This document shows positions 17,106-26,156 of a stretch of DNA of 64,000 nt, one piece after another. The translations under genes and the position numbers were made by a program. Each line of letters starts with the position of its first letter. Position 1 is the stretch's first letter. Below the pieces are notes generated by a model, which made no database searches, was not told the DNA's origin, and worked only from the letters and a program-made list of their open reading frames with translations. The stretch spans positions 23,938 through 87,937 of the forward strand of contig NZ_CAAGLX010000010.1 in the NCBI RefSeq assembly GCF_900770955.1. Reading direction: 5' to 3'. This DNA comes from an uncultured Phascolarctobacterium sp. (GTDB taxonomy: Bacteria > Bacillota > Negativicutes > Acidaminococcales > Acidaminococcaceae).

Positions 17106-18101
17106 TTATTTACCCAAAACCTTACTACAACAATAATTCCAATAATATTTGAACATGGCTGACCAATGTCCTTCCTTCTTTGCTACACGAGCGAATTTAT
17201 GCCAATATTTATAAGTATGATTTTTGATAGTTTCCGGACCGGAAAGCTTTACATCATTCCACATTGAATTTTGTTTTACAGCAACCCAAGCCTTCGCTCC
17301 CTGACAACACTGCACCCAAGTATGCCAAGGTTTACTTGCACCAATATAATGTACTATAACAGCATCTTCACACAATTTTTCTTTAGATGGGCAAGGACTA
17401 TCATCTATCAGTTTTGATAAGCTATACTGGTAATTGTATTCTGTATTCAAAAAAACACTTTTATTATTTAGTAATACATTTAATACATCCTGATCTAAAA
17501 AAGGCCAATCCTGTTCAGAAATCATTTTTAAAGACCGTTCTGTAAAACTATTCTTCTTCCACTCAGTCAGATTAACAAACATTACACCACTATTAAAATA
17601 CCTGGCAGTTCCAACCCTTTGAGCATTCTGCTCCTCACTGTTATCTTGTACAACTAAAGCCGTTATTTCACTATTCATTGTATAATTCCAGAAAGCATCA
17701 AGCTTTCCTTTGACTAAAATATCACAATCCATATACAACCCATAATTAATAGTTTCCGCTAATACCGCATACGCTATAATTCTGAAATATGCAGCTATAG
17801 AAATATGTCTGTTAGTTTTTATGTTCTTGGGCAATCTTTGTAAAACATCTTTGTCTATTAAATATATAGATATATATATATCATCAGATTCCGCGATATT
17901 TTTAAATTTTTTTAAATCAGCTTCACTGATTTCATCACCAAAAATGTGAAAAGCAACTTGTTTATCGGAATGCATTAATATAGAAGTCATTGTTATTCCA
18001 ACATACTTCATGTAATTTCTGTCTGCACACAAAATAATATTTTTCTTACTCTTCAATTCGCTGTTTTTATTTAATATTATTTTATCAGTTATGTATTTCA
18101 T
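17106..18101 (-). CDS. Glycosyltransferase family 8 (LPS galactosyl/glucosyltransferase-like)
   Basis: This 331-residue GT8 protein has IILCADRNYMKYVGITMTS near 22, the DxD metal site in LYMDCDILVKG near 122, NSGVMFVNL near 170 and LDQDVLNVLL near 197, all at usual family spacing. A HYIGASKPW His near 255 fits the conserved C-terminal motif. Family members add hexoses to LPS cores or glycans. Its start overlaps the preceding GT4 gene by 17 bases, so the two are translationally coupled. Confidence 0.88.
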   Translation of the reverse strand: MKYITDKIILNKNSELKSKKNIILCADRNYMKYVGITMTSILMHSDKQVAFHIFGDEISEADLKKFKNIAESDDIYISIYLIDKDVLQRLPKNIKTNRHISIAAYFRIIAYAVLAETINYGLYMDCDILVKGKLDAFWNYTMNSEITALVVQDNSEEQNAQRVGTARYFNSGVMFVNLTEWKKNSFTERSLKMISEQDWPFLDQDVLNVLLNNKSVFLNTEYNYQYSLSKLIDDSPCPSKEKLCEDAVIVHYIGASKPWHTWVQCCQGAKAWVAVKQNSMWNDVKLSGPETIKNHTYKYWHKFARVAKKEGHWSAMFKYYWNYCCSKVLGK

Positions 18102-19206
18102 CTTTCTGCGCTCCTTCCAAAATATTTTCGTACAATTTCATTAAATTAGAAGCACATTTTTTTGCCGTAAAATGAGTTTCAACTTTCTTTTTAGCATTTA
18201 TAGCTATCATATTCCCTACATCTCTTTGTTCATATAATCGCAACAATGCTTTTTCCAATGCAACTTTATCTGAAGCTTGTACAATTAATCCGTCTTTATC
18301 ATTATCTATAATTTCTTTCTGAGCGCCGCTATCAGTTGTTATAACCGGTATCTGACAATACATAGCTTCACACAACACTAAACCAAACGCTTCTCGAACT
18401 ACTGACGGCAACACAAAAACATTGAGCATTTTGTAAAACTTTTCCATATCTTCTACATGCCCAATATAGCTTACAACTCCATGTAAATCATGCTCTTCGA
18501 TATATTTTAACAGCTTTTTTAAATACCCATGTTCATCGCTGCCAGCTAGATATAAACGCCAATTGTTATATTTCTTACTCAACGAAGAAACAGCTTCTAT
18601 TAAAATATCTATACCCTTATTAGCGGAAATTCTTCCTGCATAACCAATAGCAAAAACATCTTCCTCCAAAAATGACTTCGTTGTATACTTGTTGAATTTA
18701 TTCTCGTCAATTCCATTATAAATCAAATGATATTTTCGCTTTTCATCCTCAGCTAAATTTATAGTTTGTAAATCATAAACCAATCTTGATACACACACAA
18801 ATGCATCAGTTTTAGCTCTCTGCCACTTATGGTACAAATCTTTTTTCGAAGGCAGAGCATTGTGTTTTATCATAATAAGTTTAGCATCAGTAAATAATTT
18901 TAAAAATATACACAGCAATGCAGCATGACCGCTATGACAATTGATAATGTCAATGTCATATTTTTTTACAATGCGAGTTAATTTAGATAAAGCAAACATT
19001 CCTCCAGCTTGTAATAAATTACAAGGAATAACGGTTGCGACTTGAGAAAAGCGCTTTACCATATCTTCATTATGTTTATCTACTACAATAAATATACTAC
19101 AACCATTGTCTTTCAATGCTTTCGCTGTATCGTATACATATTGCTCTCCGCCGCCCCATATTTTTGCAATTACTATATTCAAAACAGTAATATTATTCAT
19201 TTGCAT
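18085..19206 (-). CDS. Glycosyltransferase family 4
   Basis: This 373-residue GT-B enzyme has an N-terminal acceptor domain (AKIWGGGEQYVYD) and a C-terminal donor domain: AGRISANKGIDILIEA near 195, YIGHVEDMEKFY near 247 and EAFGLVLCEAMYCQIPVI near 280, the EX7E donor site. It is inferred to act in surface polysaccharide assembly. The ATG at 19206 has a weak ribosome site; the next in-frame ATG at 19200 is an alternative. It overlaps both neighbours. Confidence 0.9.
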   Translation of the reverse strand: MQMNNITVLNIVIAKIWGGGEQYVYDTAKALKDNGCSIFIVVDKHNEDMVKRFSQVATVIPCNLLQAGGMFALSKLTRIVKKYDIDIINCHSGHAALLCIFLKLFTDAKLIMIKHNALPSKKDLYHKWQRAKTDAFVCVSRLVYDLQTINLAEDEKRKYHLIYNGIDENKFNKYTTKSFLEEDVFAIGYAGRISANKGIDILIEAVSSLSKKYNNWRLYLAGSDEHGYLKKLLKYIEEHDLHGVVSYIGHVEDMEKFYKMLNVFVLPSVVREAFGLVLCEAMYCQIPVITTDSGAQKEIIDNDKDGLIVQASDKVALEKALLRLYEQRDVGNMIAINAKKKVETHFTAKKCASNLMKLYENILEGAQKDEIHN

Positions 19207-20473
19207 TTACCTGTCTGCTCATTTTCTTTACAAGTTCATTATAGATTGTTCTGAATTCATCAATCGTTTCCGGAATAAAAACACTGTCCGGATACTCTTC
19301 CTTGAAGTGTTGGAAAAATTCATCGTCCTCTCGAAAATCCATGTTTCCTTTATATACGATTTTATACAAGAAAATCATAGGAATATCATATGACCTGTTT
19401 GTAAATGCCATTCTATATGTGCATAAAGCAGTTGAACTAACAGTAATCCAAATATTATTCTTAAAACTGCAATTATCCATAAATACTTCCCAAGGAATTT
19501 TTATATTGTGAGCCATTTCGCAACAGCTTTTTTGATAATCTTTTATAAAACTTAGCGGACTGCGAGGATGTAACTTTACAACTACTTTATTATTGTTACT
19601 ATTATCAGCAACAATGCAGAACATATCCATCTTGCGTTCATAAAACATACTTTCTTTTTTATGTTTTTTATATGAGTTATGCAACAGAAACTTCATAAAA
19701 CGATTAAGCTTGGAAAAATATTCCGGCATAGGATCCCAGTTTTGATCAAAAAAAACAATTTGATTACCCATCTCGTACAACCCATTTTTATTTTTCAGGT
19801 AATGTCCATCATCTTCAAACGCAAAAACATAATTAATAATATTTCTAAACTTATCATCATTTATATTTATTGCCGGAATTGTATTAATGCGGTTTTCCCA
19901 TCCCTCATGAAAATAGTTTGCCAATTGGGGAGCCATTAAAAATATTTCGTTTATAGGAAATTTTTTAGTCAAAATAGAGCGCCAGTATGTACTTGTACCT
20001 TCATCAAGCAAATTAATTTTACATTGTTGCTCAGTAGCTTTTAAAATTTCTTGCACACAATCTACTACCAGCTGCCTTTTATCTAAACAAAAAACACTAT
20101 CGTATTGAGAAAAATCCATTGTTCCTCCCAATATCATTTTATTATTTATAGCATATCCCTTTCCTTTGATTTTACTAAAAACTATATGTTTTATTTCATT
20201 TAAGGAATTCTTCAGGGAGCTAATCAAAGTAATGTGTTTTTTTTCTTCTGTAGCATTACGTAAATACATATGCATTCCCTGTATTCTGGAATTATTGAGT
20301 AAAAAAGCATTGTCAAAAAAGCCTGTTGACTGCAATCGTTTTGCTAATTCATAATTTCCTTCTTTATTCGTGACCAACATAATATCAGCTTCATTTTTTT
20401 CATTTCCAGCATACTGCATACTTATAGCATTAAGAATCTGAAAATCCGTTAAACAAATATATAATCTCTTCAT
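19193..20473 (-). CDS. Glycosyltransferase, GT52/polysialyltransferase-like
   Basis: A 426-residue protein whose start at 20473 is set by GGAGG four bases before it; a 20-codon upstream extension is ignored. MKRLYICLTDFQILNAI resembles the opening of GT52 sialyl/glucosyltransferases. KVVVKLHPRSPL near 335 and ITVSSTALCTYRMAF near 370 resemble the HP and SS(T)A motifs of bacterial sialyltransferases and polysialyltransferases. A CMP-sialic acid donor is possible but no sialic acid genes are in the window. It opens the glycan gene run. Confidence 0.65.
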   Translation of the reverse strand: MKRLYICLTDFQILNAISMQYAGNEKNEADIMLVTNKEGNYELAKRLQSTGFFDNAFLLNNSRIQGMHMYLRNATEEKKHITLISSLKNSLNEIKHIVFSKIKGKGYAINNKMILGGTMDFSQYDSVFCLDKRQLVVDCVQEILKATEQQCKINLLDEGTSTYWRSILTKKFPINEIFLMAPQLANYFHEGWENRINTIPAININDDKFRNIINYVFAFEDDGHYLKNKNGLYEMGNQIVFFDQNWDPMPEYFSKLNRFMKFLLHNSYKKHKKESMFYERKMDMFCIVADNSNNNKVVVKLHPRSPLSFIKDYQKSCCEMAHNIKIPWEVFMDNCSFKNNIWITVSSTALCTYRMAFTNRSYDIPMIFLYKIVYKGNMDFREDDEFFQHFKEEYPDSVFIPETIDEFRTIYNELVKKMSRQVNANE

Positions 20474-20576
20474 GCTTCCTCCAAATACGTTTTTTATATT
20501 ATAGCATATCATTCTGAAAAAATTAACATCCAACCGGTAACATCTATATTAAAAATCTCTCGTTCAATGAAATATG

Positions 20577-20585
20577 TGCTATAAT
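20577..20585 (+). promoter_or_regulatory. Extended -10 promoter of the phosphoethanolamine-transferase-like gene
   Basis: TGCTATAAT is an extended -10 element 36 bases before the ATG. No good -35 box is seen. Confidence 0.5.
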
Positions 20586-20620
20586 AAGTTATACAATAAA
20601 TACAGAGGAGTATCGCTTTT

Positions 20621-22414
20621 ATGACTAATCAATTCTTTTATTATATTTTCATTATTATTATATATCTTGCAAGCTTCTTATTCTATGTTACCTGCTCCCA
20701 CGGCCTTGGCCACAAAGCAGAATACCTGCAGCTGCGCAGGTTTATTCCCTGTGCCATTTTAGCTGTGCTGCCTATGTATTTAGCAAACGAGTCTTTACTC
20801 TCGCCACAGTATCTGCTCAGCTTTTTGGTAGGTGTGTCCTGGATAACAGCCTATCCGCTTTTTTATTATCTTACCTACCGCAAAATATCCTCGGATTTCG
20901 GCTTTCATCTGGATACCGTATTCGGCTTATACATTATAGGCTGGCTTATTTCCTTAAAGCTGCTTGTACAAGCCTTTAATATTTTTCCGGTTATCACCTT
21001 GTCACTTATCTCCATAATGGAATATATATTGCTGGCACTGCCTTTATTTCAGGCATCCTATTATTTACTTTACGGAACCTGTGTAAGCACCGGTGCAGTA
21101 ACTATGATCTTTGAAACCTATACTAATGAGGTTATCGAATACTATAAATCTATGCCGCTAGCTGTACGTATCGGCACGCCTATACTTAACATCGCTCTGT
21201 TGGCAGGCTTCTTGTATTTCAATCTTACATCGGAAACAGTAATCACTGCTCCTCTATTGCCGAATTTGGCAATAATAATTGCGGTAACCCTATTTTTAAC
21301 CTATTATTTATGGAATACTAAAAAAGGTGTCTTCATCCGTACAGGTCTTATTGAATTAGTCTTGGATGTTAAAGACTATCTTGATCAAACCAAATCCTAT
21401 AAAACAAACCTTGCCAAACGTGTAGCTAACCTCAACGTAACTCAAACTACACCGTTCTGTAAAAACCCGTCTACGTTCATTTTGGTAATAGGTGAATCGG
21501 AATCCCGCGATTACATGAGCGCTTTCTGTGATTATCCTCATGATACTACTCCGTGGCTGAAATCCAAGCAAGCTTCGGAAAACTTTCTTCTCTATAAAAA
21601 CGCCTATGCCTGCAAAGATCAAACCGTCCCCGCTTTAGAACGTGCTTTTACCGAAGTTAACCAATATAATGACAAAAAGTTTTACGAATCCTGCTCCTTT
21701 GTCGATATAGCCCGTAAAGCCGGCTTCAAAGTTTCCTGGTTCAGTAATCAAAGCCATATCGGTGCTGCCGATACTGCGGTAACGCTGGTAGCAAATACTG
21801 CCGATACTGCAGAATGGACTAAGCTGCATCTGAATCAAGTACAATATGACGAAAGCCTGTTGGATTATTTAAAGCAGATTGACGCTAATGAAAATAACTT
21901 TATTGTTTTTCATCTCAAAGGCAATCATTTTAATTTCATTAACCGCTATCCACAGGAATTTGCTAAATTCAGCAAGCCAAATACTTACGATTTGATTCCA
22001 AACTATATTGACTCAATTGCCTATACCGACTATGTTCTGCAACAGATTCAGGAATACGCTGCCAAGCATTTAAATTTACAAGCTATGGTATACTTCTCGG
22101 ATCACGCTACAATTCCGGATAAGCGTCGTTCGCCGAATTTTGGTGGCTTTGCTACCGTACGAATTCCGTTATTCACATATCTTGCAGACGAATATATAAG
22201 CACACATCCTGAAATATATTCAGCACTTAAGGCAAACCGTGATAAATACTGGACTAACGACTTGGCCTATGAGTTAATTTGCGGTATTTTGGATATCCAA
22301 TCCAATCATTATGACGAAGCAAACAGTTTGGCGTCTACGCAATACAAATACTCCAAAGATATGCTGCTGACGGACTTGGGTAACCTACACATTATAGATG
22401 ACATAGAAGGATAA
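20621..22414 (+). CDS. Phosphoethanolamine transferase-like inner-membrane sulfatase-fold enzyme
   Basis: These 597 residues begin with about five membrane helices (to about residue 225), then a periplasmic alkaline-phosphatase/sulfatase-fold domain. The EptA-type site is visible: GESESRDYM near 290 (metal Glu), DQTVPAL near 334 with the likely nucleophile Thr, HLKGNHFNF near 430 and SDHATIPD near 493 (metal Asp-His). EptA-like enzymes move phosphoethanolamine from phosphatidylethanolamine to lipid A or core sugars, which lowers negative charge. The acceptor is unknown here. GAGGAG lies nine bases before ATG; it has its own promoter and terminator. Confidence 0.85.
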   Translation: MTNQFFYYIFIIIIYLASFLFYVTCSHGLGHKAEYLQLRRFIPCAILAVLPMYLANESLLSPQYLLSFLVGVSWITAYPLFYYLTYRKISSDFGFHLDTVFGLYIIGWLISLKLLVQAFNIFPVITLSLISIMEYILLALPLFQASYYLLYGTCVSTGAVTMIFETYTNEVIEYYKSMPLAVRIGTPILNIALLAGFLYFNLTSETVITAPLLPNLAIIIAVTLFLTYYLWNTKKGVFIRTGLIELVLDVKDYLDQTKSYKTNLAKRVANLNVTQTTPFCKNPSTFILVIGESESRDYMSAFCDYPHDTTPWLKSKQASENFLLYKNAYACKDQTVPALERAFTEVNQYNDKKFYESCSFVDIARKAGFKVSWFSNQSHIGAADTAVTLVANTADTAEWTKLHLNQVQYDESLLDYLKQIDANENNFIVFHLKGNHFNFINRYPQEFAKFSKPNTYDLIPNYIDSIAYTDYVLQQIQEYAAKHLNLQAMVYFSDHATIPDKRRSPNFGGFATVRIPLFTYLADEYISTHPEIYSALKANRDKYWTNDLAYELICGILDIQSNHYDEANSLASTQYKYSKDMLLTDLGNLHIIDDIEG

Positions 22415-22420
22415 CGCAAT

Positions 22421-22462
22421 AAAAGCGAAAAGTTAGTTTTACATTCTAACTTTTCGCTTTTT
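22421..22462. terminator. Strong bidirectional terminator
   Basis: AAAAGCGAAAAGTTAG and CTAACTTTTCGCTTTT form a 16-bp perfect stem. It serves the plus-strand transferase gene and the minus-strand GT2 gene. Confidence 0.85.
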
Positions 22463-22484
22463 CTATATCTGTTTATAGGAATCT

Positions 22485-23243
22485 TTAATTTCTTTTCGCT
22501 TTCTGCATCTCATACAGCTTTAAATACTTCATCATAGTATAAATAAAATGCTGCATACTGGAATACAAACCACTCCAGCCATCTACAAAACCAAGCTGCA
22601 GTATATAGGCCCTAAGAAAACCATATACAGAATGCGCAAAGCAGGCAGCAAGCGAAGTACGCTTGCCCTTAGCAAAATTATCCTCTGCCCAAATGGTAGT
22701 ATAGTGTCCTGCCTTATCCCACCATTGCTGCCAAGAATCATATGTATAATGTTCTATATAGCCTGCCAGCTTTTCTTTCGGTAAATCACATACCGGCCTT
22801 TCATGAACTTTATTCTCCCAATGTACCTTATTTACAGGGAAAAGTCGCAAAACCTCATCCGGTTTAAAAATGCCATGCTTGTAATTAAAGCCAAAGGCAT
22901 GAATTTTGCGCATAATGCTGTACTGCTTTTGTACTTTGGCTACGATTGCTTTTTCTACAGCGCAACAAAGCTCAGTATTCATTCTCTCGTCTGCATCAAG
23001 ATACAGCACCCATTCAGTTTTTACATGCTGCAAGGCAAAATTGCGCTGCGCCGCAAAATCATTATCCCAAGCACGATAAACAACTTTAGCACCATTTTCT
23101 TCTGCTAATTGAACTGTTTTATCCGTACTGCCAGAATCAACAATCAACACCTCTGCCGCTACTTTTTTGGCATTCTGCACAACAGCGATTATATTTTTTT
23201 CTTCATTTTTTGTTAAAACAACTACAGTAAGATTATTATTCAT
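22485..23243 (-). CDS. Family 2 glycosyltransferase, LPS-core WaaE/KdtX-like
   Basis: A 252-residue protein with TVVVLTKNEEKNI at the start, VDSGSTDKT near 37, FAAQRNFAL near 64 and LYLDADERM near 82. This set is typical of the WaaE/KdtX group that adds glucose to inner-core heptose. WENKVHERP near 142 is another family motif. The role in LPS core synthesis is inferred; the heptose genes lie 20 kb to the right. Single-gene transcript ending at the shared terminator. Confidence 0.82.
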   Translation of the reverse strand: MNNNLTVVVLTKNEEKNIIAVVQNAKKVAAEVLIVDSGSTDKTVQLAEENGAKVVYRAWDNDFAAQRNFALQHVKTEWVLYLDADERMNTELCCAVEKAIVAKVQKQYSIMRKIHAFGFNYKHGIFKPDEVLRLFPVNKVHWENKVHERPVCDLPKEKLAGYIEHYTYDSWQQWWDKAGHYTTIWAEDNFAKGKRTSLAACFAHSVYGFLRAYILQLGFVDGWSGLYSSMQHFIYTMMKYLKLYEMQKAKRN

Positions 23244-23536
23244 CTGTACCCGGCACCTTTCAAGCGTATGCTAGTCGAAACGCTTATTTACATTCTAAAT
23301 TGACATTCCTGCGAATATCTCCACAATAACCTACATCTAACAATAATTATACCATATATAGACTTCTATTGCATAAGATTGTAAGCATAACAAAGACGTT
23401 ATTATGAAATTAAAGCTAATTACTTAACCCAAAATCATTAATGTTTTTATTACTTTTCAGTCGTGTTTATAAAAGCATTACGTAATTACGATTCATTTTG
23501 CAGTTTATTTCAACCTTAATTTAATCTTAATTAGCC

Positions 23537-23565
23537 TTACTTTATTCGTAAAATTATGCTAAAAT
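23537..23565 (+). promoter_or_regulatory. Promoter of the 220-residue membrane protein gene
   Basis: TTACTT and TAAAAT are separated by 17 bases, with an extended TG element (TGCTAAAAT). Confidence 0.6.
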
Positions 23566-23581
23566 ATCACTATCAATATAA

Positions 23582-23595
23582 ACTGACTTGTCAGT
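23582..23595. promoter_or_regulatory. Operator-like perfect palindrome just downstream of the promoter
   Basis: ACTGACTTGTCAGT consists of ACTGAC and GTCAGT around TT (TT reads AA on the other strand, so only the arms are symmetric). It begins about 10 bases after the expected transcription start, a usual place for a repressor site; arms resemble some TetR-family operators. No regulator gene is adjacent. Confidence 0.4.
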
Positions 23596-23613
23596 CAGAA
23601 GGATGGTGGTTTT

Positions 23614-24276
23614 TTGTTCCGTAATGATTCTTTTTTCAAACTGGGCTGGAGCTACTTTGTCATAATGTTTATCTTTAAAGCTATTCTGCCTGAATGGGTA
23701 GGCGATGAAAACGGCATTATAGAAAACCTGCAATTGCTCTGGCTCATAGGCGGTGTGCTTTACTGCATCAAGGCTCATAGCTACAAATACGCTGACTGGG
23801 GCGGAAGCTCCAAGGCTCTATGGAAAGCGGGTACAATTTACTTTTTCCTGCTCATTATGCGTGAAATAAGCTGGGGCCGCGTATTTTTTACTAATCCTGA
23901 CGGTGGTATGATTCAATACAGCCAAATGGGATTATACGGCAAGCTTGTACATCCGTTAGTAGGTATATTAATTGTAACCATGTTAATTCTCCTCTATCAG
24001 GCACGTATCTGGCGTGTGCTTTTAATAACAAAGCTGCCGGTAAAATCCTTTACGCTTCTGCTGCTCTTTATCTTCTTTTCCTGGGTAGGCGAACGTACAA
24101 AATTCACCGGCTTTCACGGTCAGGTGGCAGAAGAGCTTGCTGAATTCGGCGCTTATATGATGATGTACGTGCTGCTGAAGGATGTAGACAGCATACTGCG
24201 CTTATTCGCTAATAAAGCACAAGCTGTTACATCCCACGAATTACATTATCCGGCTGATGAAAGCAGGATTGCGTAG
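23614..24276 (+). CDS. Polytopic membrane protein of unknown function
   Basis: A 220-residue protein with about five predicted membrane segments (about residues 12-27, 44-62, 79-93, 112-130, 144-160). Motifs include LPEWVGDENGIIENLQ near 25, IMREISWGR near 88 and WVGERTKF near 165, rich in conserved-looking Trp, Arg and Glu. I do not recognise the family. The start is TTG at 23614 after GGATGG; an ATG just upstream is out of frame. It stands alone between its promoter/operator and a terminator. Confidence 0.7.
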   Translation: MFRNDSFFKLGWSYFVIMFIFKAILPEWVGDENGIIENLQLLWLIGGVLYCIKAHSYKYADWGGSSKALWKAGTIYFFLLIMREISWGRVFFTNPDGGMIQYSQMGLYGKLVHPLVGILIVTMLILLYQARIWRVLLITKLPVKSFTLLLLFIFFSWVGERTKFTGFHGQVAEELAEFGAYMMMYVLLKDVDSILRLFANKAQAVTSHELHYPADESRIA

Positions 24277-24306
24277 CTTAAAGATTGATAAAACTCGTAC
24301 ATTAAC

Positions 24307-24350
24307 AAAATACCGTAGCATACAATAATCTGTAGCTACGGTATTTTTAT
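24307..24350. terminator. Bidirectional terminator
   Basis: AAAATACCGTAGC and GCTACGGTATTTT form a 13-bp perfect stem with a T-rich tail. Confidence 0.8.
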
Positions 24351-24508
24351 TTTGTTTGTATCACCGGAAGTGAATATATTCCTTTATACACAAAGCTCAC
24401 TAATTCATTCATATATAGTTTCAAAAGCTGCCAATACTTTCTTAAGACATCTAAAATCTACCATATAAGCCTGAATAATCGATATTCTTACTCCCAGCAT
24501 TCGTCAAG

Positions 24509-24570
24509 AAAAATGTAATTTATTGCACTTTTTCCTACGAAAAAATGTAATTTTCGACATTTTTCCTAAC
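24509..24570. repeat. Two tandem inverted-repeat units in an A/T-rich spacer
   Basis: The 300-base spacer between the terminator and the MATE gene holds two tandem units about 32 bases long that both begin AAAAATGTAATTT and end TTTTTCCTA-CG. The second contains a perfect inverted repeat, AAAAATGT and ACATTTTT (24541-24564); in the first it is imperfect. No other gene or RNA is seen in the spacer. Confidence 0.5.
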
Positions 24571-24652
24571 GAATATTATATGTGTACATTATTCCGTCAT
24601 ACAAATACATTTACAAGCATAAAATAAGGAGCAGCTTACGCCGCTCCCATTA

Positions 24653-26011
24653 TCATTCTTCATATTTCTTTATCCTGCGCTGCAGCAAAACAAGACGCAG
24701 CGACAAAACAACAGCACTGCAGATTACACCGATATCCAGGCTCTGCCAATAAGCAAAGGCACCGTGATTAAACTTATAATCCAAAAGCAGGCCCACTGGC
24801 AGGCAGATTGCCCAATAGGCCAGCATGCTGCACCAAAACGTAGCATTAACATCCTTGTAACCGCGCAAAATGCCCTGAATCGGCGCCGCGACTGCGTCGC
24901 CGCCCTGCCACATAATGGCGTAAATAATAAACACCTTCACCAGCTCAATAACGTGCGGATTTGTTGTATAAATGAGCGCGATATATTCGCGTGCTACCAG
25001 CTCCAGCACCATGTAAATGACAGCGATAAAAAGGCTCATCTCCAAGCCGAGTGCGGTGTAATCACGCGCTCCCTGATAGTTTTTAGCACCGTATTCAACG
25101 CCCACCACAATCGTCAGCGCCAGCGAGAAGCTCATAGGGAACATATAAATAAGCGAGGAGAAGTTGAGTGCCGCCTGATGCGCAGCAATCACCTCCGTGC
25201 CGAATTTGGCAATGAACAGCGCCACAACGCCAAAGATGCTTGTTTCCATGAAAATGGCCACGCCCATAGGCACGCCGATGCGCAGATATTCTGCTACAAG
25301 CTGCTTAACAGGACGCACAAAGCCCAACACATCATACTGCTTGAACGGCGCCAGCTTCGTCACCACCGCCGCGAACATTACCAAAAGCAGCCAAAAGGTG
25401 ATTCCCGTCGCTACACCGGCGCCGATGCCGCCAAGGCGCGGCAAGCCCAGCTTGCCGAAAATCAGCACATAGTTCAGGCAAGCATTTACAGGCAGCGCCA
25501 AAAGATAAATCTTCATTGAAAGCTTAGTATAACCCAGCGTATCTACCAGACTGCGCAGCGGCGTAATGAGAAAGAACGGCAGCACGCCTATGCCAAGTCC
25601 GGCCATGTACCAAAGCGCAATGTGATAAACCTCCGGCGCCAGGCCCATGCCCTGCAATAACGGCGGCAGAAAGATAACACCGCCGACAATTATCAGCGCA
25701 GAAAAGGCTACCGCCAACAGCATGCCATGTCGTACTACCGTAGAGATTTTTTCTTTTTCGCCTGCACCCAACAGGTTAGCAATCAAAGGCATCGCCGCCA
25801 GCAGAATGCCTGCAAAGCAGGTCTGCACCGGCATCCAGATATTACCGCCTATCGCAGCACCTGCCAAATCAGCATCACCGGCCTGACCGGACATACTGGC
25901 ATCAAAAAAGTTCATGCCCATAATCGCAATCTGCGTACCGATAATCGGCAGCATGACGCTCAGCAGACGGTTAACCTTATCCTTATAATCCTTGTGTAAA
26001 ATTTTTAGCAT
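24653..26011 (-). CDS. MATE-family multidrug/sodium antiporter
   Basis: A 452-residue protein with about twelve membrane helices and the MATE pattern: LPIIGTQIAIMGMNFFDASMSG near 18, VQTCFAGILLAAMPLIANLLGAG near 60-85, and a second half repeating it (GVPMGVAIFMETSIFGVVALF). MATE exporters expel cationic drugs or metabolites using Na+ or H+. ATG 26011 (MLKILHK) is chosen because GGGAG lies correctly; a 16-codon upstream extension runs into the terminator hairpin. The substrate is unknown. Confidence 0.9.
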   Translation of the reverse strand: MLKILHKDYKDKVNRLLSVMLPIIGTQIAIMGMNFFDASMSGQAGDADLAGAAIGGNIWMPVQTCFAGILLAAMPLIANLLGAGEKEKISTVVRHGMLLAVAFSALIIVGGVIFLPPLLQGMGLAPEVYHIALWYMAGLGIGVLPFFLITPLRSLVDTLGYTKLSMKIYLLALPVNACLNYVLIFGKLGLPRLGGIGAGVATGITFWLLLVMFAAVVTKLAPFKQYDVLGFVRPVKQLVAEYLRIGVPMGVAIFMETSIFGVVALFIAKFGTEVIAAHQAALNFSSLIYMFPMSFSLALTIVVGVEYGAKNYQGARDYTALGLEMSLFIAVIYMVLELVAREYIALIYTTNPHVIELVKVFIIYAIMWQGGDAVAAPIQGILRGYKDVNATFWCSMLAYWAICLPVGLLLDYKFNHGAFAYWQSLDIGVICSAVVLSLRLVLLQRRIKKYEE

Positions 26012-26040
26012 ATTCTTACTCCCATATTCCCTAATATAGC

Positions 26041-26074
26041 AAAAGCCACACGGCTGCAAACACAGTCGTGTGGC
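26041..26074 (-). terminator. Terminator after the ABC-F gene
   Basis: Minus strand: GCCACACGACTG and CAGCCGTGTGGC form a 12-bp stem with one mismatch, followed by TTTTGCT. It separates the ABC-F gene from the MATE gene. Confidence 0.7.
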
Positions 26075-26156
26075 GAAAAGATGACTATTGAATCAGAAAA
26101 AATCCACAACAATTTTTCAAATGTTATTTTAACAATAAGCAGCCTGCTTGTCAAGC

